DNA from: Prorocentrum cordatum
Taxonomy: Eukaryota; Sar; Dinophyceae; Prorocentrales; Prorocentraceae
Length of the DNA: 64,000 bases
Direction: 5' to 3'
Assembly (NCBI GenBank): GCA_963575745.1
Contig: CAUYUJ010000714.1
Coordinates: forward strand, 309,619-373,618
Positions 11,866 through 21,894 of the stretch are shown piece after piece. Position 1 is the first letter of the stretch; each line of letters starts with the position of its first letter. Below the pieces are notes generated by a model. The model was given only the letters and a program-made list of their open reading frames with translations, was not told the origin of the DNA and ran no database searches. The position numbers and the translations under genes are program-made.

Positions 11866-11938
11866 TCTCCTTCTCCTCCTCCTCCTCCTCCTCCTCCTCC
11901 TCCTTCTCCTCCTCCTCCTCCTCCTCCTCCTCCTCCAA
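11866..11938. repeat. TCC tract inside a local duplication
   Basis: The tract is flanked by two copies of 'gggtccaaggacagaaccag' (near 11822 and 11972), followed by 'gtggcgacgacgagggggtc', so the microsatellite separates a local duplication. Confidence 0.85.
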
Positions 11939-12039
11939 TTCGGGGGTGCACCGAATTTCGGGGAGGACGCTGGGTCCAAGGACAGAACCAGGGTGGCGAC
12001 GACGAGGGGGTCTGGGTCGAGGACCAGGGTGAAGGCTGG

Positions 12040-13090
12040 GTCGAGGGCCAGGACCAGGGGGACGACGACAAAGAAAATAAAAGGGTTCGGGGCGAGGGGG
12101 GCCAGGGCCAGGGCCAGGTGAGGAGGCTGGGTCCGGGGCCAGATGCCGTGCCGAAATACATGCAGATCCGTCTGGTCTACAGCTCCAGGCAGGAAGTTCG
12201 CTTGCGCCCGACCGCCAGTTTCGGCGCAGCCCTCACGGGGATCGCACGAGAAGAGTAGTTCCCACATGGTTCCTTTTTGAAATACAGCGGGTAAGTAGGG
12301 TGCAAGGCCAGCATCATACATTGCGATGGCCCTCGGGTAACAAATCTTCCCCACCCGTGATCCGAGAGGGGGGCAATAGAGAAGGAATAACTTGTCCGTT
12401 TGCCAGAAAATGCATTCGAAGGGGAAGGGGTAACAAAGGGAGCATCTCACGGGGGAGCGTAGCAGTGACTGCGGTGTGCAGATGAGCCCGGGCGCCACAA
12501 GAAGAGCACACGGCGGAGAAGGAGGAGGAGGAGAAGAAGAAGAAGGCGGAGTAGTAGACGGAATCGGCGCGCATTAATATAGAAGAGCCTTCCGCTCAGA
12601 CCACCACCCCTCCAGGTTTCCTCCTTCTCCTCGCCCCGCTTCCTTTCCTCCTTCGCCTGCTCTTTTGTGTGACTCCTCCCCCTTCCCCCGCCCATCGCAT
12701 CAGCGTGCCTATCTTTTGCGACCCCTCGCACATTCTCTTGGTGTACCGAGGCGTTCTGTGTTGCGCCTCATGTGAGATTTGTGTGTGGGCCGTTATCAAG
12801 CTCGCTGATTGCTACCCTCCGCGCCCAGTCAGACAGGGAATCACATTCTGAACAGGCTACACGGGGGCATCCCTCCTAAACTTGTGATGCAGTTTCCAGG
12901 AGCCTGGGCCGAGTGGTAGGGTCCGGGCTGGCACTCCGACTCCCGCCACGCTGAATTCCGTGAATCCCTGGCCCCGCTCATCGTGTTCTTCCCGCTCATC
13001 TTGTTTCTCCTCCCCGCTTGGGACGAGTGTGCTGGGCACCACCGCCATGACGGCCGGTCCTTCCTCTGGGCGGCGGCACATCGTTGAGGC
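12040..13090. other. Low-repeat stretch, no gene recognised
   Basis: Contains a GGA-rich patch at 12505-12545 and a pyrimidine-rich patch at 12605-12690. Nothing else stands out. Confidence 0.4.
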
Positions 13091-13109
13091 TCGCCCCAGA
13101 CCGACGCAC

Positions 13110-13160
13110 GAGGTGTCTCCTCCTCCTCCTCCTCCTCCTCCTCCTCCTCCTCCTCCTCTT
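13110..13160. repeat. TCC tract
   Basis: Nearly pure (TCC)n of about 50 bp, followed at 13176-13225 by ATC-rich sequence. Confidence 0.9.
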
Positions 13161-13904
13161 CGTGCTCGGCCTCCTAAGTCATCACCATCGCGACCACCAT
13201 CGTCATCCCCATCGTCATCATCGTTTCCCTTCTGCTCCTCCTGTTGCTCCTGTTGCTCCTCCTCCAGCAGAGGGGCCACCGCCGGCCTCGGCTTCGGCCG
13301 CGCTCCAGGCTTCGGCTCCAGGGGCGCCCCTTTTTTGCTGCCCGCCCGCCTGCCTCTGAAGCTGCTGTCCCTCCCTCCCTCCTTGCCTGTTCTGCCCTCC
13401 TCCCCTCCCCGACCCCTCCTTCCCCTCCTTCCCTTTGCAAGGGGGGGGGGGCATGAAAGGGCACCATGGGCCTCTTCGAATCGATCAGGGCTCAGGCACC
13501 AGAGGCCTGCCCGACGCCAAAAGCAGGCACCATACGCCTTCCCGAGCACAGTAACGTGTTGCATCATGTGCACCATCGCGTATGCTTCCACTAACCGAGT
13601 GGATCTAGATTCTTCATTCGCCTGCTCCCCCACCGCTCAATCTCTCGATCCCTCCTCCTAATAAACAGCTCCCTCTCGTCACACCACCAGACGTCATTAC
13701 GGCTACGCGGATGGAGGGAAGGTCGCGTTCAAAGCGTGATTGTCGCTTCAGCGGCGTTCACATTCGATTGAAAGTTCCAAGCGGTCACTCGGATGGACAG
13801 CGAGTCGTTTTCAAAACGCGGGGGCCTCTTTTTCATTTTTGTTGACCGCGTTTGTTCACGCCTCCTTGGGCCGCCGGGTGGGAACATTGACACCGCTCTC
13901 TTTC

Positions 13905-13961
13905 ACCCTTCACCCCCTCCTGCCCTCCCCTCCCTCCCTCCCTCTCCTCTCCCCCTGCCAG
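13905..13961 (+). promoter_or_regulatory. Candidate trans-splicing acceptor of the cold-shock/SpoU gene
   Basis: A continuous pyrimidine-rich run (CCCTTCACCCCCTCCTGCCC onward) ends in 'ctgccag', 12 bases before the start codon at 13974. In dinoflagellates such a tract plus AG before a start is where the spliced leader is normally joined. The assignment is inferred from position and composition. Confidence 0.4.
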
Positions 13962-13973
13962 TTGCGAGCGCCG

Positions 13974-14041
13974 ATGGACAATCTGGCGTGCGAGAGCGCA
14001 GCATTGCCTGCAGCAGCGGGGACGCGGGCCCGGGTGAAGTG
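13974..14041 (+). CDS. Exon 1: start and first strand of the cold-shock-like domain
   Basis: Starts at ATG (MDNLACESAALPAAAG) and ends RVKW plus two bases. Intron 1 begins GTTCCC at 14042, giving phase 2. The codon for Trp is completed by the first base of exon 2, producing VKWFDPK, the usual opening of a cold-shock domain. Without splicing the frame stops at 14058, eight codons into the intron. Confidence 0.6.
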
Positions 14042-14575
14042 GTTCCCAGGGCAATGTTAGGGGGGGATGCAGTCGAGTTTGATTAGCAGGTCGACCTTGT
14101 CAAATCAAGGGTATCCCTGCGTCTAGTGTTTAGCGGCAAATGCCATCTACATTGCTATGGCAATGTGGCCCTCGGAAGGGTCTTGTGTCCTCTCGCGTGT
14201 CCTGTCCAATCGAACTCGACTCTAGGCTCAAAGGGGCGCGCGTCGGCCCCCGATCGCCCATCCATGGCCGACTGTCGGGGGCCTGTCGCCGATCCATCGG
14301 AGATGCATCGCCGATTCCAACTCGATGCTTCCACCCCTGGGCTGGTCCCCCCATACGGTCGGGAACTTCTGGATAGCGTGCAGCTCCGCCGCACCACGCT
14401 TCGGCGCGACACGCGATCCACTGCCCATTCCCCAGGCTTCGACGTCCCTAGCTCTTCCGGACCCCCCCGCCCCGCGGAGCGGAGCGACGCGCTGTCCGCC
14501 TGCAGGGCACGCCGCAAGGGGGCCGCCGGGGCGACGCGCTGTGCAGGAGTTCTTGGCCGTGACGCCCCCCCTCAC

Positions 14576-14704
14576 TTGGCATCGCTCGGACGTGTGCAGT
14601 TTTCCTTCGGCGAGGACCATCGAGGAGCATCCTTGATCATTTGGCGAAAAGCCACGCACGAAACCGACAAAAAAGCACAGGGAATGGACGTCCGAGCGAT
14701 GGCC
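14576..14704. mobile_element. MITE-like element, copy 2, at the 3' end of intron 1
   Basis: Related to copy 1 throughout. The terminal inverted repeats are 'atcgctcggacgt' on the left and 'acgtccgagcgat' on the right, with one-base differences just outside. The interior keeps 'cgaggaccatcgaggagcat'. The right end is about 7 bases from the predicted splice acceptor at 14711, so the element forms the 3' part of the intron. Confidence 0.8.
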
Positions 14705-14711
14705 AGCTCAG

Positions 14712-15051
14712 GTTCGACCCCAAGCGGCAGTACGGCTTCTGCAGCGTGCCCAGCGGCGCGGCGGCCGCGGCCGCGGCGGCGCTGGGCGTGCCGCTCGCGG
14801 GGCCGCCCGCGGAGGCCGTGGACGTCTTCTTCGGCGGCGCCGAGGCCGGGGCGGCCAGGGCCCGGGGCCTGGCGCTGGCCCGGGGCGAGGACGTCCTCTG
14901 CGACCTCGCGGCGGGCGACCGCGGCCCCGCCGCGCGCGGTGCCGCCGGCGAGGGGGGCGCTGCCGCCTGCGGCGGGCGGCGGCTGGTGGCCTGCGTGCTG
15001 CGGCCCGCGGCCCCCGCGGCGCCGGGCGACGCCGCGGAGGGCGGCGCCGAG
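14712..15051 (+). CDS. Exon 2: cold-shock-like domain
   Basis: Reads FDPKRQYGFCSV, an Ala-rich loop, then PAEAVDVFFGGAEAGAARAR and GLALARGEDVLCDLA, ending near RRLVACVLRP and GDAAEGGAE. 'YGFCSV' and 'DVFF' sit where RNP1- and RNP2-like strands of a cold-shock fold are expected, but the loop is longer and more Ala-rich than in bacterial proteins. The donor chosen is GC at 15052 (gag|gctcgg), because it repeats gag|gc at the acceptor. A GT donor at 15060 with an acceptor at 15389 keeps frame equally well. Confidence 0.65.
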
Positions 15052-15074
15052 GCTCGGCAGTGGGGATACGGGGA

Positions 15075-15077
<3 letters not shown>

Positions 15078-15105
<28 letters not shown>

Positions 15106-15136
15106 GAGGAGGAGGAGGAGGAGGAGGAGGAGGAGG
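15078..15136. repeat. GGA tract in intron 2
   Basis: Nearly pure (GGA)n starting 27 bases after the predicted end of exon 2. Confidence 0.95.
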
Positions 15137-15414
15137 ATCAGGATTGGGGCAACGTCGATGTTGGAAGGTAACATGCATGCCGCACGCCTGGAAGTTGCGA
15201 TTGGGGCCCAGAGGAGGGATGGGGCCCGGAGGATAGGCACAGGGCCCTGACGAGGCCCGGAGATTGGTGCCCTGAGCATAGGGCCCTGACATCCTGTTCG
15301 AATCCGGGTGGGGCCCTGAGGATAGGAAGGGATCCTGGGCTGAGTTCGCATCGCTTGGTGCCCCTCGCCCTGAGAGCCCCATCCCTCAGGGCCCCATCTC
15401 GGAGCCGCCGAGAG

Positions 15415-15663
15415 GCGGCCGCCGCGGCCGCCCTGGAGCGGGTCGCGGCCGCGGTGTCGGCGGAGATCGCGCCGCGCCTCGCGCGCGCGGGCGAGTGCTG
15501 GCCCGCCGCGGCCGAGCTGGTCCGGGCGCTGCGCGGCGCCTGGGAGGCGCACGCGGCGGCGGGAAGGGGCCGGCTGGAGGCGCTGGTGCAGGGCGCCTGC
15601 TTCGAGGCCGTGCAGGGCTTCGGCCGCACAGCGCTGCTGGAGCCCCACGGGAGCGACCACGAG
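15415..15663 (+). CDS. Exon 3: Ala-rich helical linker
   Basis: Encodes AAAAAALERVAAAVSAEIAP, then RLARAGECWPAAAELVRALR and on to GFGRTALLEPHGSDHE. Helical, GC-rich, no recognised domain. Boundaries follow gag|gc at both ends. An alternative start at 15390 also keeps frame. Confidence 0.55.
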
Positions 15664-15868
15664 GCTCAGCGCTCGGCAGCACCCGGCCGGTCCCCGTCCC
15701 CGCTGGGCCGTGGCATCTCGGTCTCACAGAGCCGACCCTCCGAGGTGGGGACGGGCCCCGCGGGGCCGAAAGGGCCAGGCATACCTCCCCACCTGGGCGG
15801 GTAACTCGGCGCTGGTGGGGCCGAGGCCACGCCAGTGGGGGCAGCGATCGGTCAGACGATGCTCAGAG

Positions 15869-16084
15869 GCGGCCGCCTTCGGCGAGAGGGCCGCCGAGTG
15901 GCTGGACGAGCTGCTTGGCGGCCCCTGGTGCTGGTCGCCCCACCAGCGCCGGTGCCTGGCGGAGATGCGGGGCCTGGCCTCCACGATCCACGCGGGCCGC
16001 GGGGGTGCGCCGCCCGCGCCCGAGCGCGCGCGGTCGCAGAGCCCCGAGGGGGTGGCCGGGGTCTCTGCGTCGAGGGTGGACGCG
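15869..16084 (+). CDS. Exon 4: helical linker before the methyltransferase
   Basis: Encodes AAAFGERAAEWLDELLGGPW, then CWSPHQRRCLAEMRGLASTI and ends SASRVDA. It leads in frame into exon 5. The donor GTGATA at 16085 matches the first six bases of exon 5. Confidence 0.6.
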
Positions 16085-16136
16085 GTGATATCGGGGCGCA
16101 CCTGCCCAGACAGGCTCGCGTCTTGAAGAAATTCGA

Positions 16137-16245
16137 GCGGGCGGTTTTTGGCAGGTTTGGGCCGTCGGGGGCCGGGCCCTTACACCGGGTGCTGGGGCCG
16201 TCAAAGAACGATTGGGGATGAAAAACGGGTCTCGGGGAAAGGGTC
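16137..16245 (-). repeat. Dispersed repeat family C, inverted, in intron 4
   Basis: 'tttgggccgtcgggggccgg', 'ggggccgtcaaagaacg' and 'cgggtctcggggaaagg' are the inverted counterparts of the family C words. Confidence 0.5.
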
Positions 16246-16496
16246 TGGACTCCCGTGGATCCCGTAATTATTGAAACAATCAGGACGTCGCATGCTTGGG
16301 TAACGGGGGCCAGCGCCAACGAGGTCAGCCAGTCCCCTCTTGCCGGCCTGGGCTTGGGAGCCACGTGGAGCCGATTCCCCCCTTGCCGCCCTCCGCTGGT
16401 CTGGGCTCTGGAGCTACTCAGCGGCCGGCCGGGCTTCGCGACAGGGTCCTGGTCGGCCCGGGTTTGCGTTGGCCTGGGTTCGTGCGTCCCCGCGAG

Positions 16497-16586
16497 GTGA
16501 TAGCGCGGCGGACCGGGCGGTTCGTGCTGGTCCTGGAGGGGGTCCGGAACTCCTCGAACCAGCAGATGATCTTCCGGACCTGCGAG
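16497..16586 (+). CDS. Exon 5: SpoU motif 1, first half
   Basis: Encodes VIARRTGRFVLVLEGVRNSS followed by NQQMIFRTCE. The Asn and the Arg of the SpoU motif (N...R) are present. Intron 5 starts with a GC donor (gag|gcggcg) and runs 18.8 kb to exon 6. Confidence 0.7.
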
Positions 16587-16661
16587 GCGGCGGAGATTCA
16601 TCGGCCCGCCGCTTGTCTACATCCGTCCGCTCGCTCATGTCTCGTTCCGTCTCCATTCGGC

Positions 16662-16797
16662 CTCCTCCTCCTCCTCCTCCTCCTCCTCCTCCTCCTCCTC
16701 CTCCTCCTCCTCCTCCTCCTCCTCCTCCTCCTCCCTCCTCCCCTCCCTCCTCCCTCCTCCTCCTCCTCCTCCTCCTCCTCCTCCTCCTCTCCACAAT
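16662..16797. repeat. TCC tract at the start of intron 5
   Basis: About 130 bp of (TCC)n with two CCC breaks, beginning 76 bases after exon 5. Confidence 0.95.
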
Positions 16798-17285
16798 TAC
16801 TCAATATGAATACTACTCTCCCTCTTCCCCTGATGACGGCCTGGGAGTGTCCGACCCCCCCCCCCCGCGTATTGTGTTTTTACACAGGTTTCCCCAGAGT
16901 TAGGTTTTCGCTTGCATTTTTGTTCAAAATGCTGCTCTCGCTGAGGCGCCGGCCTCATTTTCGGGCCCCGCTCGTTCCGAATCGTGCTCCCGCTGCAGCC
17001 CTGGCCTCATTTCCGCGCTTCCGCTCGTTTCGACTCGTGCTCCCGCTGCAGCGCTGGCGTCATTTCCCGTGCATTGCCACGGCATGCAATGCAATGCTCG
17101 GTTGATACTACGCTTTGCGGTGCTCTTCTACGCCATGCCATGCCGTGCTCTACAACGCATCGCGTACCCTTTCGGGACCATTGCGCTGCTCGACATCCGA
17201 CTGTGCGATTAGAGAGGGGATCTGCGCCATGGTAAGGGATGGGAGGGAGGGGTAGGATGTCAGATATGACGCGAGCGCACCTAGC
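16797..17285 (+). repeat. Dispersed duplication A, copy 1
   Basis: Matches 51388-51841: both begin right after a pyrimidine-rich tract with 'actcaatatgaa', pass through 'tttttgttc.aaatgctg' and repeated 'ctcccgctgcagcgctggc' words, and end in 'gatatgacgcgagcgcacct' before 'agcttgtc'. The copies lie in introns 5 and 7 of the same gene. Confidence 0.8.
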
Positions 17286-17368
17286 TTGTCCTCCTCCCCC
17301 TCCTCCTCCTCCTCCTCCTCCTCCTCCTCCTCCTCCTCCTCCTCCTCCTCCTCCTCCTCCTTCTCCCT
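17285..17368. repeat. TCC tract
   Basis: Nearly pure (TCC)n directly after duplication A. Confidence 0.95.
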
Positions 17369-17734
17369 TGCCCATCACGCTTTCTTCGTCCTCGGTCTCT
17401 TCTCCATGCTTCCGTTCCTCTTCTGCTTCAGCCCCCCCGTGTGTGTGTGTGTGTGTCTTCGCATGTCTGGTTCGTCAGTCGCGACCCCTCAATTTGCCCC
17501 TGCCGCCACGCACAGAACACGGGGAGCGCGCCAGCAGTTATATCGGCGCCGCGGCGAGCGGCCAATCCAGACCTTCAGAGAGATGATTGGCTTTCTTTAA
17601 CCGCTTCGCTCATTCCGCCGGCCCACTTCGCATCACGGTGGCTGCATGGTGGTGTGCTCGTACCCATGGGGAACGGTGGGGGCAGGCATGACTGTCCTCG
17701 AGGAGATCTTTGGAGATGTGGTTCGCACCCTGCC

Positions 17735-18160
17735 GAAGAGCCGATAGACTGCCCCAGAGGGCGCCAAGATGGCTCAAGAGAGTTCCGAGACATACCTGGT
17801 TTGTGGGTCAGAGTCCTCCTGGATGCTTCTTGGGGTCTCTTCGGAGAGCTCTCGGGAGCCTCTGGGCTCTGGGGAGCAGTTTTGAGGCCTCTGGGGAGCC
17901 TCCTGGATGCTTCTTGGGGGCTCTTGGGGCTTCCCCGGGAGCCTGTTGGGGCTTCCTGGGGGGCCTGTTGCGGGTCTTGGGTGCCGCATTCGAGCGATCT
18001 TCGAGCCTCTTGGGCCGTCAAGGGCGGTCGGCAGCTCGAAAAGGCGCTCCTCCTCGAAGTCCTCTTGGAATCCTCCTGAAGCGTATGGGGTGCTTCTTGG
18101 GCCGTCTTGGGGCCAACGTGGGCCATCTTGGATCGCTCCTGGCTTGAGGCCGTGGGGCGG
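17735..18160 (+). repeat. Family G repeat
   Basis: Dense in 'ttcttggggctctt', 'gccgtcttggggcc' and 'gagcctcctggatg' words, as in 1-800. No gene is recognised. Confidence 0.65.
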
Positions 18161-18424
18161 GCGTGCCAACCTTTTGGCGCGTCGTTGGGGCGCTCGGGGG
18201 GGACCCGAGGCCGCGCCCAGCAGTTCTGGCATCTTTGCCCGACCCTGCCGGGACCTTGCGGGGGCATGTTTCGCTCGCGGACCCCCAGGGGCCACCACGC
18301 GCGCGCGAACTAAAAACATTATCTGATTCTCGCCAGAGATTTCAGCACGCCTCTGGCCCGTTGTAGCGACGAATTCTTCAAAACCTGCGGGGCTCTTCGA
18401 GCGGGGCATTGCCAGTTTGGAGCA

Positions 18425-18549
18425 TATCCCTATCCCTATGTTTGACGTCACCTCACCTCAATGCCGATCTTAAGGGTTCCCTCAGTTTCTGAGGGCCTAT
18501 CCCTATGATTGTCCTCGCTTTTTGCTCGCCCATCTTAGGGATAGGGATA
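18425..18549. repeat. Small inverted-repeat element
   Basis: Perfect 14-bp inverted repeats, TATCCCTATCCCTA at 18425-18438 and TAGGGATAGGGATA at 18536-18549, enclose about 97 bp that contains one more 'tatccctatg'. It could be a tiny MITE or a hairpin. Confidence 0.55.
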
Positions 18550-18684
18550 CGTTTGAGGCTGGTTAGGGTAGGGACTGGCACAAGTCGTTCCTGAGCGTTC
18601 CAGGCTGCTCTCAGAGCGATCGAGCGATCTGGAGCGCTGTGGAACGGCTGCGGCGCCCGACGCATACTCGAGAACCGCCAAGTC

Positions 18685-19063
18685 CCAGAGGAGGAGGAGG
18701 AGGAGGAGGAGGTGGAGAAGGAGGAGGAGGATGAGGAGGAGGAGGAGGAGGAGGAGGAGGGGCCCCACATCTGCGACGATCTGCGCTTTTTTCAACCGGC
18801 GCTTTCTTCTCAAGCTCGGCATCCGGGGCCAGTCGTCAAGGGCGCACGACTCTGCGCTTCGCGCTGCGCGAAGCGCGTGCAGCTTCGCGCCCTCGCGCCG
18901 CCCCACGAGGGAGAAGAGGAGAACGAGGAGGAATCGGAGCCGAACCGCGGAGCGCGGATCACTTCGCGCCCTCGAGGGCGCCGCTGGTTGTCGGGCCTCG
19001 GGACCATCAAAAATGGATCCGGACCTCCTCCTCCTCCTCCTCCTCCTCCTCCTCATCATCATT

Positions 19064-19152
<89 letters not shown>

Positions 19153-19500
19153 TCTCCACCTCCTCCTCCTCCTCCTCCTCCTCCCTCCTCCCTCCTCCTC
19201 CTCCTCCTCCTCCTCCTCCTCCTCCTCCTCCTCGCCCTCCTTCTCTTCATCGTCCTCCTCATTCTCCACTCTTCCTCCTCTCTCATCTCCCCTGTCTCCA
19301 CCCCCTCGCCATCTTCCCGAATAGGAGGATGAGAGAGGAGGGGGATGAGAGAGGAGGGGGAGGAGAGGGGAGGAGGAGAAGGAGGAGGAGGAGGAGGAGG
19401 AGAAGGAGGGGGAGAAGGGGGAGGAGGAGGACGAGGAGGAGGGGGGGGGAGGGGCAGGGGGGCGGAGGAAGAGGAGGGGGAGAAAGCTGAGGGAGGAGGA
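18685..19500. repeat. GGA, TCC/ATC and GGA tracts
   Basis: GGA 18685-18762, TCC then about 110 bp of ATC then TCC (19023-19300), and GGA with G-runs (19325-19500). 18770-19015 between the first two is complex, with paired 'gcgcttcgcgc' words, and resembles family C near 18985 ('gtcgggcctcgggaccatca'). Confidence 0.9.
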
Positions 19501-19721
19501 AGGAGTGGTTGTTGCTCCGCACCTCTACGGGGTCACTCAGATCTCTAGGGCGTCTTGCTTCCTGGGGTGTGTAAGAGATTCGAGGGGCGAGGAGGGGGAG
19601 TAGGAAAAATGATGGAGCAGGAGACGCGGGGATGTTTGGAGGGATCTAGATCGAATTGTTTATGAGGTCTGGGCCGCGTTATACTAGAGACAGTGCGTTA
19701 TTAGAAGTTCGAAGAGAGAGG

Positions 19722-19757
<36 letters not shown>

Positions 19758-20004
19758 ACGAGAGCGAGAGAGAGATGGAAGGAGGAGGAGGGGCAGCAGC
19801 AGCAGCAGCAGCAGCAGCTGCATGAGCATGAGTAGCAGCAGGTGGAGAATCAGGAACATGATGAGCAGACTGATTTAGACAACGAGCAGGAGCTGCAGGG
19901 CGGGCAGGAGGTATTGAGCCGAACATGGGTCTGTGTCTGGGCATGTTCTTATATAGTCGTGCCCCTCGTGTTTGGCTTGTGTTCAGTGCCGTCTGTGAGC
20001 GTGA

Positions 20005-20041
20005 GGTTGCTCAAGCCATCATTGGAAGGGCTTGGTTCAAG
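20005..20041 (+). other. Possible relict spliced-leader sequences
   Basis: Dinoflagellate mRNAs carry a leader ending CCATTTTGGCTCAAG. Here 'ttgctcaag' (20007-20015), 'ccatcattgg' (20016-20025) and 'cttggttcaag' (20031-20041) follow one another 35 bases before the BTB start codon. The order fits two decayed leaders in tandem, as seen when processed mRNA has been re-inserted. The match is imperfect and could be chance. Confidence 0.35.
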
Positions 20042-20075
20042 CGAAACCGGCTGCACGATTCGGCTTCCACGCGGC

Positions 20076-20440
20076 ATGGACTGCTCCGCGAGTGTCGATA
20101 TATGTTCTGTATATGAGCGCCTCTTCAACACTGATGCGTCGAAAGACGTGGAAATAAAGATGTCAGATGGCTCACTCAAGGCCCACTCGTTGATCCTCTG
20201 CGCAAATTCTGAAGCCATTTCGGGTATGCTGAGAAATGGCAAAGCAGTCGACACCAAGGCACTGGACTGGAGCGATCATGACTCCAACGTGGGTCGCTTC
20301 GTGCTCCGCTTGCTTTACACCGGCACGGTTGATGCAAGCGATTGGGCGGAATCACAGCCCGCAGACAAAATTGACGAAGCCGATGCAATCCCGTTGGGGC
20401 TGCTCGTCGGTGGCGTTGCCATTGCCAAGGTGTATCGAAG
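20076..20440 (+). CDS. BTB/POZ-domain protein, N-terminal part
   Basis: From ATG at 20076 the frame gives MDCSASVDICSVYERLFNTD, then ASKDVEIKMSDGSLKAHSLI and LCANSEAISGML, and further on GRFVLRLLYTGTVDASDW. The D-V-x-I...AHSLIL...S...ML pattern and the later FVLRLLYTG are the core of a BTB/POZ fold, which usually dimerises and recruits partners such as cullin-3. After 'AIPLGLLVGGVAIAKVY' the frame becomes nonsensical, so an exon end near 20430 is likely. The continuation is found at about 23157. The gene lies wholly within intron 5 of the larger gene, same strand. Confidence 0.65.
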
Positions 20441-21214
20441 ACGCGTCTGGCGAAAGTCCGCCGCCCCCTGCTCTTTCGGAGGCAGCTGTGGCCGATGATC
20501 GATGTAAGCCTCGCTCGGCCGTGATGGAATGCTGGTTCCCCCAAGCGTTGTCAGGACGACTGGGGGAACGCAGGAGTCCAAAAGGAACTCCAGGTGCTGA
20601 CGCCATTCCGCCGACCCTTGAAGGAAGCGGTCATCGCGTGACCGGCGCCGGGGGCGGCGCAGGCTGGGGAGGAGCAGGAGGCGGCACAGAAGGGTGGTCG
20701 GGAGGGCAGGGGAGAGGCAAGCGTCGGAGGTGAGTGAAGGTGGCCTGTGGGAGTGCGACAGGAATGGCGGGCTATCGCGAACACTGTACGCTTATGGTGG
20801 GGTAAACAAGAGGCTGCAGTCTCTGACGCGCTGGGGGGCGCTCAGGGAACATCAGGGGCGTAGGGGTGCACGTTCGGAAAGCTCGTGGGAATGGCCCTCT
20901 TGACGGATCTCGTCTCGAATCGAGCATTGCTTCTCCCGCTCCCTCCCTCCTCCCCCCCCTCCGGCCTCGCCCTCCTCCACTCCTCGTGCGTCCCTCGCCG
21001 CTGCTCTCCTGGACGCTGCCGGGCGCGCAGCTGCCGCCGCTCTGCCGCGCGTCTGCAGGGGGGAGGGGGGGTCACGCAGCTCCGCGGAGCAGGGGGGGGG
21101 GGGCACGCGGACCCAAAGAAGGCCTCGCCCTCCGAGGCTTGAAAAACGTCGCCGCACGCCGGCGACCCTGGGGGGGGTCCGTCCGCGGAGTGGGGGGCCA
21201 GGTAGGTCCAAGTG

Positions 21215-21345
21215 CTGCGGGGGCCGCTTGGAGCCGTCTTGGGGCGGCCTTCAGGTAGATTGGGAGGCACGTTGGAAGATCCTTGAGCCATCCAGAGCCC
21301 AGGCAATGTTGGGCTATCTGAGGCCATCTTGGAGCGATCTATCTA
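21215..21345 (+). repeat. Family G fragment
   Basis: Contains 'ggagccgtcttggggcggcc' and 'gaggccatcttggagcgatc', the family G words. Confidence 0.5.
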
Positions 21346-21446
21346 GCTGGGGCCCGTCCCCTCCCCTCCCCTCCCCCCAAAAATCATCTGGCACCTCGCG
21401 CCGCCCTAGCCCAGATCCAGGGGAAGGACTACCCCGACTCCTACAC

Positions 21447-21860
21447 TTAAAACATCGGTTTACGGGCAGCTGGCGGTAAACCGTCGATTCGGCTACAGCC
21501 AGGGACCTCGTACGGCTCTCTGACATGCTTCTCGCACCAGTAATGGTTCGGGATGCCACAGAAACCTTTCGCTATCACGTTATGACATATGGAAAAAAGA
21601 AGATGATCAGTCCGACCATGATCTTTAGTTCCCTCAAGTGAACCGACCGTAAGATTGAAATATGGCCACAAAGCGAGGACAGAAAAACATTACCTCATAA
21701 AATGTTCCAGGGGTAATATTATGGGTTCTCAAGACAAAATTTGAAATCTCGAGCAGTCTTGCGAACACCATGTCCAGGTCGTCACATTGCCGTCTCGCCA
21801 GGCTAGCCAACTCTAGCTCCACCCTGCGCGTGAAATCCTCCCGAGCCCATCTCGCCGAAG
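21447..21860 (-). CDS. Unrecognised minus-strand coding patch, lower GC
   Basis: On the minus strand, 21860 down to 21697 reads FTRRVELELASLARRQCDDL, then DMVFARLLEISNFVLRTHNI and TPGTFYE, directly followed by GTAATG, a good donor. A second open stretch (21671-21447) reads MWPYFNLTVGSLEGTKDHGR and later CGIPNHYWCEKHVREPYEV before TAA. Base composition is clearly more AT-rich than the surroundings. Neither part is built from repeats. I do not recognise the family; the two parts may be exons of one gene or a fragment of foreign or organellar origin. Confidence 0.4.
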
Positions 21861-21894
21861 AGCTCTACGAGGTACGTCCGTTCCGTGGGGCACG

